64,000 bases of DNA, from NCBI GenBank assembly GCA_037043015.1, contig CM073323.1:23278758-23342757 (forward strand), read 5' to 3'. Within the stretch, counting starts at the first letter, position 1, and every line of letters starts with the position of its first letter. The DNA is from Bryum argenteum (lineage: Eukaryota > Streptophyta > Bryopsida > Bryales > Bryaceae). The translations under genes and the position numbers were made by a program. Positions 57,848-64,000 of this stretch are shown here, one piece after another. Under the pieces are notes generated by a model. That model had not been told where the DNA came from. It ran no database searches and was given only the letters and a program-made list of their open reading frames with translations.

Positions 57848-58998
57848 CTAGATTCTCAGCAGATTGTTGTCCAGTATTTCGGCAGGCTGCTGCCAGACAT
57901 GATCACATTTCAAGCCGCTCAATCCAAGCAAGCTGATGAGGTCGTCTCTCTCCGCCAAAGCTTGCGTCAAGTCCGTCACCTGCACACAACAAAATGATCA
58001 CTCGTTAGTCTCAAAAGAAGCTCCACAACGCTGACATGCTTGAGAAGAGAGTATGGGACTTGGTGTGTAACATGTGAAAGAGTTACCTGCTGTTGCAGCC
58101 TTGATAAACGATCAGCACGTTTTCGTTTGTTCTCTTGCAAGGCGCGTTTCATCCATGCATTCTCCCGCTGCTCGTTTCGGAGCGAAAGCTCCAGTTGCTG
58201 ATAAGCTTCCCCAGTCTTCTCCTTCACTGTCATGGTGAGCAGGTGCTCTCTGGCGTCGATGTAGCCGTGAAGCTTCGGAATGAGGCCCTCGAACTCGCTC
58301 GCCAATGATGCCAACATGTCTTCCTTCTCCATGAGCGCCAGCTTCAACTCTGCTGCATCTTGCTCCAGACTCTGCACTCCCAGCATCGAACCAGCTTGAG
58401 CATAAACTTTCAGTTAAACATGGAAAGCAAGAAGACTCTGGAGATGTTCAGTTAGATGAAAGAAAAAGGTCTTTCGCAATTGGACCTGTTCTTTGAGGTG
58501 CGAGAGGAAGTGCGAGGCCTGCAGTTGCTGTATTTGTTGTTGCTGAGAATCAATGACATGGCGAAGCTGCAGGTTGGTGCGCGTTTGAATGGAGTTCACA
58601 AGCTCTTCGGTGAGAGGTTGCTGCTGCTGCATTTGCATGAAAAGATCATAAAGCTCCTGCACTTTGGTAGCATGCAAGTTGGTGACGCATTCCAGTTGCT
58701 GTTCCGCTTGTTGCCTTACCAATCGCACTTGTTCCGCCGTTTCCTCCCTCAGTTTCTCGAACTCCTCGCTCTTCCTTCTTTCGTAGCTCTCCAATAGCTC
58801 GCCGACGTTTGCCCTCCACACCCGCACTTCATCTTGCACCTCCTTCACCTGCTTCTCCAAAGCTATGAATCCCGGTTCTTCCCGAACCCCTACAGCAATC
58901 CTCGAGTGCAAAGCCTCGAAGGCAATCGCCAAGGAAAACCCCGGTGTCATCGTCGTTGTTGGCGTTCCCACACCTATGCCACTACTCGTGAAGCTCAT
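57848..58998 (-). CDS. Coiled-coil protein of unknown function
   Basis: Exons on the minus strand are 58998-58486, 58371-58087 and 57979-57848, joined in phase 0 to 309 residues. ATG at 58998 was chosen. Residues 50-170 are Glu/Gln-rich with heptads (EKQVKEVQDEVRVW, EKLREETAEQVRLVRQQAEQ), a clear coiled coil that includes a poly-Gln stretch (MQMQQQQPL). Exon 2 continues as helix (AAELKLALMEKEDMLASLAS) and ends in a basic patch (ALQENKRKRADRLSRLQQQ) that could bind nucleic acid or serve in nuclear import. The last exon ends DNNLLRI. I do not recognise the family. The second acceptor was chosen because nearer AG sites break the frame. Confidence 0.7.
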
Positions 58999-60412
58999 TG
59001 CGAACAATGAGTTTCAATGCTGTCGAGTGGGGACTTGAATCTCATGGTCAACGGATTTATAGGGAGCAAGAGATGCAGGTTCGAAGGAAACTACTGGGAT
59101 GGAGTTCATGTTGTTGCGGTCACGGCAACCCACCCACGTCGCACTGTCGCAGGTACACAAAAGGGAATGATCCGGTATGGCGGAGTAGGAGGAAGTAAGG
59201 AAAGGTTCTCGTTCTCTGACAGGAACCCCAAAGATACGGAGTGACGGTTTTCCCGATATGGAATTTCGAAAAAGTGCGCACCCAAATTCGATTCTAATTT
59301 CGAATGTTGGGCCGCATTCGGCCAATCGAGGCGCTCATTACGAACGAACGTGCTCATGCTCTGGGGGGCACCATAGACCATACTGCCTCACGACTATTTT
59401 CGGCTTTGAAATTGCATAAATCGAACAGTCTTTTGTACGCTAGATTTCAGCAGATTGGAAACCGCAAGAAGCCAGGTAGTGTACTTGGCCGGTGACCGAT
59501 GTTTTTAGAAAGTGCCGGTGCTCACGTCCTACATCGATTTCTTAACACCTGCTGACGCAATCGTGCTGACCCAGGATTCAGGAATTCGTACGATCCTTGC
59601 CTTTAGGGCTGACATGATTGCAGCAATTGGTACGAACATTGGATTTAGGGCTGACATGATTGCAGCATTTGGTACGAACATTGGCCTTAGGGCTGACATG
59701 ATTGCAGCATTCGTACGAACTTTGCCCTTAGGGCTGAAACTATTGCAGCAATTCGTACGAACATCGGCTTTAGGAATGACTTGATTGTACGTAGAATCTA
59801 CGATCAGTATCTATGACGATTTCGATGCGAAGCTAATCGAGCCTGCTCTGTGAACATGTTGATGAGCCAAAAAGTGTTACTGTACTCGCCGGGAAAAAAT
59901 CTCCCCTGGTTCTTGCTGTATGATACATCGTGTTCGGCAAAAAACAAAACAGAAAACCTGTGAATGAGCCACGACTTGTACACTTGAGTCCACCGCTACG
60001 CTACTGGGCCCGTGGACTCTGACATTAAGTCAGGGAGTACGCTGCCTTCACCTACCCGGAAGCTCCGGACTGTACAAACGCTATCTAATCATCAATCAGA
60101 TGCCTGCAATAAATCGACGATCTACTGCAAACGGTTGCCTTGCATCTGCAGGATGGACCGATGGAAAATGATCTCCGATCATGTGTACCCAGTTTCTTGT
60201 AATTTAACAAGAAAAGGCTGTCGAGGAGTGAAGTTCTTGTCACCTTCTGCGATATTGACTTTGACGACGACTAAAGGTTGTGTCAGGAATATTCCCAGGA
60301 GATCGCTGTTGAACTCTCAAGCCACACATTCCTTTAGTACAACGTACCAAAAGCAGAATCGATTGGAGTAAGGTGGAGCTAAAATCCCCCTCAAGCTTGC
60401 GAGGGCTCGAGA
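58999..60412. other. Intergenic DNA between divergent genes
   Basis: It holds the promoters of the minus-strand coiled-coil gene and the plus-strand acyltransferase gene, and a 42-bp minisatellite. No further gene is recognised. Confidence 0.5.
59600..59785 (+). repeat. 42-bp minisatellite, about 4.5 units
   Basis: The unit start TTAGGGCTGACATGATTGCA falls at 59603, 59645 and 59687, with weaker units at 59728 and 59770. The period is 42 bp (once 41), so three units translate into a repeated 14-residue pattern around RADMIAA. The later units are diverged. The TTTAGGG words look telomere-like, but the period is not 7 bp. Confidence 0.9.
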
Positions 60413-63400
60413 ATGATGATTCGATTGCCCACTCCGCACGCAATCAGCTTGAATCTCAGTAGGGGAAACGAAGGACGAGCTGGAGGTGGCTATGGCGTTT
60501 GGCGCACCACTACTCGCTGTTGTAACGCTAGTCCTGTGAAGCAACAAGCGCAGCAAACTCGGAAAGGCAACAATGGCTCGGTGGCAGCGGCAACAGATCA
60601 GCTGGTACATTCCTGGAACTTCGATCTCTTGCATCCCTGATCCAATTCTCACATTAGGGTTTACTTTCAGGAGAGGCCAGCGATTGAACAGCGGCGATGG
60701 TTCTCGCCTCAAGTCACAACATCACCGAACGATGTCCCCTTCATGTTCTACCTTCCAGGGCTGGACAGTTCGGGCTCGGGACTGCACCGACAGAACGAAT
60801 CACTTGCAAGGTATAAGTACGTTGATGGCGAGAAGCGTGTTTCCTGGGGTCCACTTGCATGATTATGTGCTTGAAAGTGTGATACTGACAATGATGGTGT
60901 GAGGACTGCAGGTTGTTTGAGGTGAGCTGCTTTCAGATGCCGTCTACTGATCGGACGCCGTTCCCGAAATTGTTAGAGATCGTGGAGAGTGCGGTGGTCG
61001 AAGAAGCGCAACGTCGACCATCGAGTCCGATTTATATCGTCGGTGAAGGACTCGGAGGTGCTCTTGCACTTGGAATCGCAGCACGGAATCCCACGTTAGA
61101 CTTGCTTCTGATTCTCGTCAATCCTGCGACGTCATTTGCTGAATCGCAGCTGCAGAACATTCTTCCGTTGTTGAGCAATTTGCCCTTCGAGCTTCCGTTC
61201 AATGTCCCTACTTCATTCCTCAACTTCGCTTTCGGTACTTTCATCTTACCCAAAAAGTTCGATCATACTGTGAAAAAGTGCATGCGAAGACAGCAATCTG
61301 ATCATACAGATCGGTACCTTTGCTAATGTCACTCAATTCTCGATTGCAGGAGGCTCGTTTGAGGCGCCGCAAGCAACATTGGTACTCTCTTTTAATTGTC
61401 TCTTTCCATCATGTAAGCTCTTTTGATCAGATGGAATTTAGAGGTGCTGCGACTGATTTCACATGTTGGTGTTGTTGCAGCCATTGCCTGGAGATGGAGT
61501 CGAACTATCCAAGGATATGTTGCTCTACAAACTGAGAATGATGCAACAAGCAGCAGCTTACGCAAATTCTCGACTCCACACAGTGCGAGCCGAAGTACTC
61601 GTTTTAGCAAGGTAGTCTGAACAACCCTCGTAGACACACTTCTAGTACTAGCTATGACATACCCTCATTAATTTAATGAAATACAGTGACAAGGACCAGG
61701 TGCTGCCAAGTTCAAAAGAGGCAGACAAGCTGAAGAAACTCATCAAAGGATGTCGCACTCGCAAGTTCCCGCAGGGTGGTCACAACCTCTTGCAGGTACC
61801 GTAACTGCTTAAATCGGGCTGCTCATTACGCGCAATAGGCTTCAATCTACATACATAAACTCTATCAATCTCCCCTGGTGACCATGGCAGGAAGCAGACT
61901 TCGATCTCGCAACGGTGATCAAAGCAGCCGGGTGTTACCGACATGCACAAAAGTGGGATCCGGTGACGGATTACGTGAAGCTCACAGACCAAGAAGTTGC
62001 AAAGTACTACGACTCAAATGTTCGGTACGTGATTCTCCCGTCAGTTACTTTAAGACTTTTTCGATTCTTTATCGATCTTTGACTGGTGTTTGAGTTGCAG
62101 ACTGATTCATCAGTTGACAAGTCCGGTGTTCTTCTCGACCTCGCTGGAAGGAGAGATCAGTCAAGGGCTGGCGAACATTCCGACCGACAGGCCGATAATG
62201 CTCGTGGGCTACCACATGTTTCTGGGTATCGAGATTGGGGTGGTGGTGTCTGAAATTCTCAAAGAGAAGAACATTCTCCTTCGCGGTCTTGCGCACCCGG
62301 GCGTTGTGGGACGGGAATACGAGGGCGAGAAGCAGCCTGACCCTGCGAATGGCGATTTGCTCCGCCTCTTTGGCGCCGTGCCTTCGTATGGCAGAACCAT
62401 GTATAAGTTGCTGCAGCAGGGAAACTCGGTTCTTCTTTACCCCGGTGGCACCCGGGAGGCTCTGCACCGCAAGGTACCTACTGTCCCGATCTTTCAATGA
62501 CTGTGAATTGTTGTGGTGGGGTGATTGTTGATCGAGGAATGTGTTCTGTACCAGGGCGAGGCGTACAAGTTGTTCTGGCCGGAGAGGTCTGAGTTTGTGC
62601 AAATGGCGGTGCGACATGGAGTTACCATCATACCTTTCGGTGGAGTCGGCGAGGACGACTTCGTAAATGTAAGCTTCCTTGACTACCATCATCACCAATC
62701 TTGCAAGAATTCATCACCATTACGTGAGAACAACGATAATGTGAGGACCAGGAAGTCATCACCATTCTTTTGAGTTGACATGCATGAATTGATCAGAACA
62801 AGAGTATTGCTTTGCGATGATTGACCGTAAGTGGCGGACTGTGACAAAGATCGTGCTGGATCTTCACGACTTGAGGAGGTTTCCGGCTTTGCTGGATATG
62901 GTCACGCCGAAGAACATGCCCATGCTGAGGTACTTCACCCGTCTCAAATCTTTTACATGAAGGGCAACTCCATTAAAATGGTGACATCAGCCACTTCCAA
63001 CCCAAAATGTCCCAAATTCACATGTTTCCAATCACTTTATATGAATATTCGAACCGTCCTAAACTCGCCGGAATAGTCTCGAAACAGTGCTGTAGCCTCG
63101 CCGACTGAACTCAGTTGCTGCTAGTCAACAAATTGGCGCTTGATTAACAGACCTTGCATCAACTCCCGGACTTTTGATACCTATCCTTCTGTCTATACTA
63201 GATTCGCTTGGAGCTTCGAGGTTAGGTCACCGAAATCTAATCTACTAGGTGCACCCTTTTGCTACATGACTGATTTGATGAGATCGATCACTGTAATATA
63301 TGCATAACTTGCAGGTAAGGCACTCCCCTTATTGTTGGATTCTCGACTCCTAATAGTTTCGATGGTGCGTGCAGGCAAGAATTGGGTGGGGAGCTAGCAG

Positions 63401-63881
63401 ACCAAGCCATGCACTTGCCGATCGCGATTCCCAAAGGCATAGGAAGGTTATACTTCAAAATGCAGAAGCCCATCGTAACAGCAGGGCGTGAGGAGGAGTT
63501 TCGGGATCGAGCCAAAGTCCAGGAGCTTTACATGCACGTCAAATCCGAAGTGGAGTCCGCCATGGAGTACCTCCAGGTTTGCACTCAAGCTCCAACTTAG
63601 CAAGGAAAAAACTTCTTTGCAAGAGAATTGTGTTCTTCCATCTTCACTTCCTACAATCAACGTAAATTGATTCTAGTATGATTTATAGAGTAATTTCATA
63701 GTCTTAGTCTCTCGAGTTTGAAGCTAAATCAGGTTTGGAGTTGTATTCTGAGTTATGGCTTCTTCTTTTTTTATGTGAGCAGAAGAAGAGGGAAGAGGAT
63801 CCCTACCGCTATTTCCTGCAACGAGCTTTGTACGAGTCACCATTAGGGCACAACAAGCAAGCACCTACTTTCAAACCTTGA
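60413..63881 (+). CDS. PES: Phytyl ester synthase-like esterase/acyltransferase, plastid
   Basis: Exons: 60413-60604, 60671-60810, 60912-61234, 61350-61381, 61481-61611, 61687-61795, 61891-62024, 62101-62473, 62555-62668, 62850-62929, 63375-63576, 63783-63881. All keep frame and give 642 residues; Arabidopsis PES1/2 have about 700. Residues 1-64 are Ser/Thr/Arg-rich and fit a plastid transit peptide. An alpha/beta-hydrolase part follows (FMFYLPGLDSSGSGL; IYIVGEGLGGALALGIAARN; acid and His regions VLVLASDKDQVLPS and GGHNLLQ). Then comes a DGAT-like acyltransferase part (VGYHMFLGIE, RGLAHPGVVGRE, VLLYPGGTREALHRK, FGGVGEDD). Family members make phytyl fatty esters and triacylglycerol in plastoglobules during stress and senescence. 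The expected GxSxG nucleophile is GEGLG here, without Ser. The start codon (60413) has a second ATG directly after it. Confidence 0.9.
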
Positions 63882-63893
63882 CAAAGATTTTAA

Positions 63894-64000
63894 CCCCTAA
63901 AGTCGAGAAGAGCCTAGACCGGGTTGTTTTGCCTTTGGTCAGCCTTTGATTTAATATATTTAACCCGTATGAAGTTAAAAACTTTTGCGGGTTGTAGAGT
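63894..64000 (+). mobile_element. TTAA-type DNA transposon, left end only (window edge)
   Basis: TTAA at 63890-63893 is followed by CCCCTAAAGTCGAGAAG. The next bases match the start of the element at 53034 in spacing and words (GGTTGTTTTGCC against GGCTGTTTTGCT, then TCAGCC against GCAGCC). It begins 12 bp after the stop codon of the acyltransferase gene and runs out of the window. Confidence 0.75.

Noticed and set aside
59600-59785. Interstitial telomere from TTTAGGG words
   Set aside because: The words occur once per 42-bp unit, not in 7-bp tandem; it is an ordinary minisatellite.

Overview
The window is nuclear DNA from a land plant. It has spliced genes with GT-AG introns, a plant ALWAYS EARLY/LIN-9 homologue with an N-terminal SANT domain, an AP2/ERF factor and a plastid phytyl-ester-synthase-like gene. 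The TEs are of plant types: a Tourist-like MITE, CACTA MITEs, a plant mariner derivative and an Athila-like Gypsy element. The character of the proteins suggests a bryophyte, perhaps a moss, or an early-diverging plant, but the sequence alone does not prove a species. Exon structures below were built by hand from reading frame and splice sites; every internal junction given keeps frame.

Layout. 0-9.8 kb: the ALY/LIN-9 gene (+), with its first coding exon unresolved. 9.8-13.7 kb: intergenic. 14.0-15.4 kb: an ERF gene (+). 15.4-21.7 kb: intergenic DNA with a Tourist-like MITE, a 13-bp tandem repeat, a TTAA-flanked DNA transposon and a foldback. 21.7-25.2 kb: a head-to-head pair, a DnaJ-type zinc-finger-like protein (-) and a macro-domain protein (+), sharing a 633-bp promoter region. 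26.5-55.5 kb: a dense TE block. 57.8-59.0 kb: a coiled-coil protein gene (-). 60.4-63.9 kb: a phytyl-ester-synthase/acyltransferase-like gene (+) of 12 exons, with a TTAA-type transposon beginning 12 bp after its stop.

The TE block holds, in order: a remnant of the TTAA family split by a CACTA MITE; a very large (about 14 kb) APE-type LINE with RNase H; a SINE-like piece in that LINE's 3' region; a deletion-derivative mariner element; an 11.8-kb Athila-like Gypsy retrotransposon (minus strand, perfect 5-bp TSD); and a second CACTA MITE. A TTAA-flanked transposon is nested in the Gypsy right-hand LTR.

The most unusual content is in the LINE. Between a long repeat-rich upstream reading frame and the endonuclease it carries three copies of a 2A-like motif, two of them perfect matches to D-(V/I)-E-x-N-P-G-P. 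The 2A-endonuclease segment is duplicated, and the first copy breaks at a (CATACA)n microsatellite. 2A-like sequences are known from some animal and trypanosome non-LTR elements; I know of no plant case, so this is the best candidate for something undescribed. The Gypsy element adds two oddities: a long extra sense ORF downstream of integrase, and very dense CCAAT/ATTGG words across coding and non-coding parts alike.
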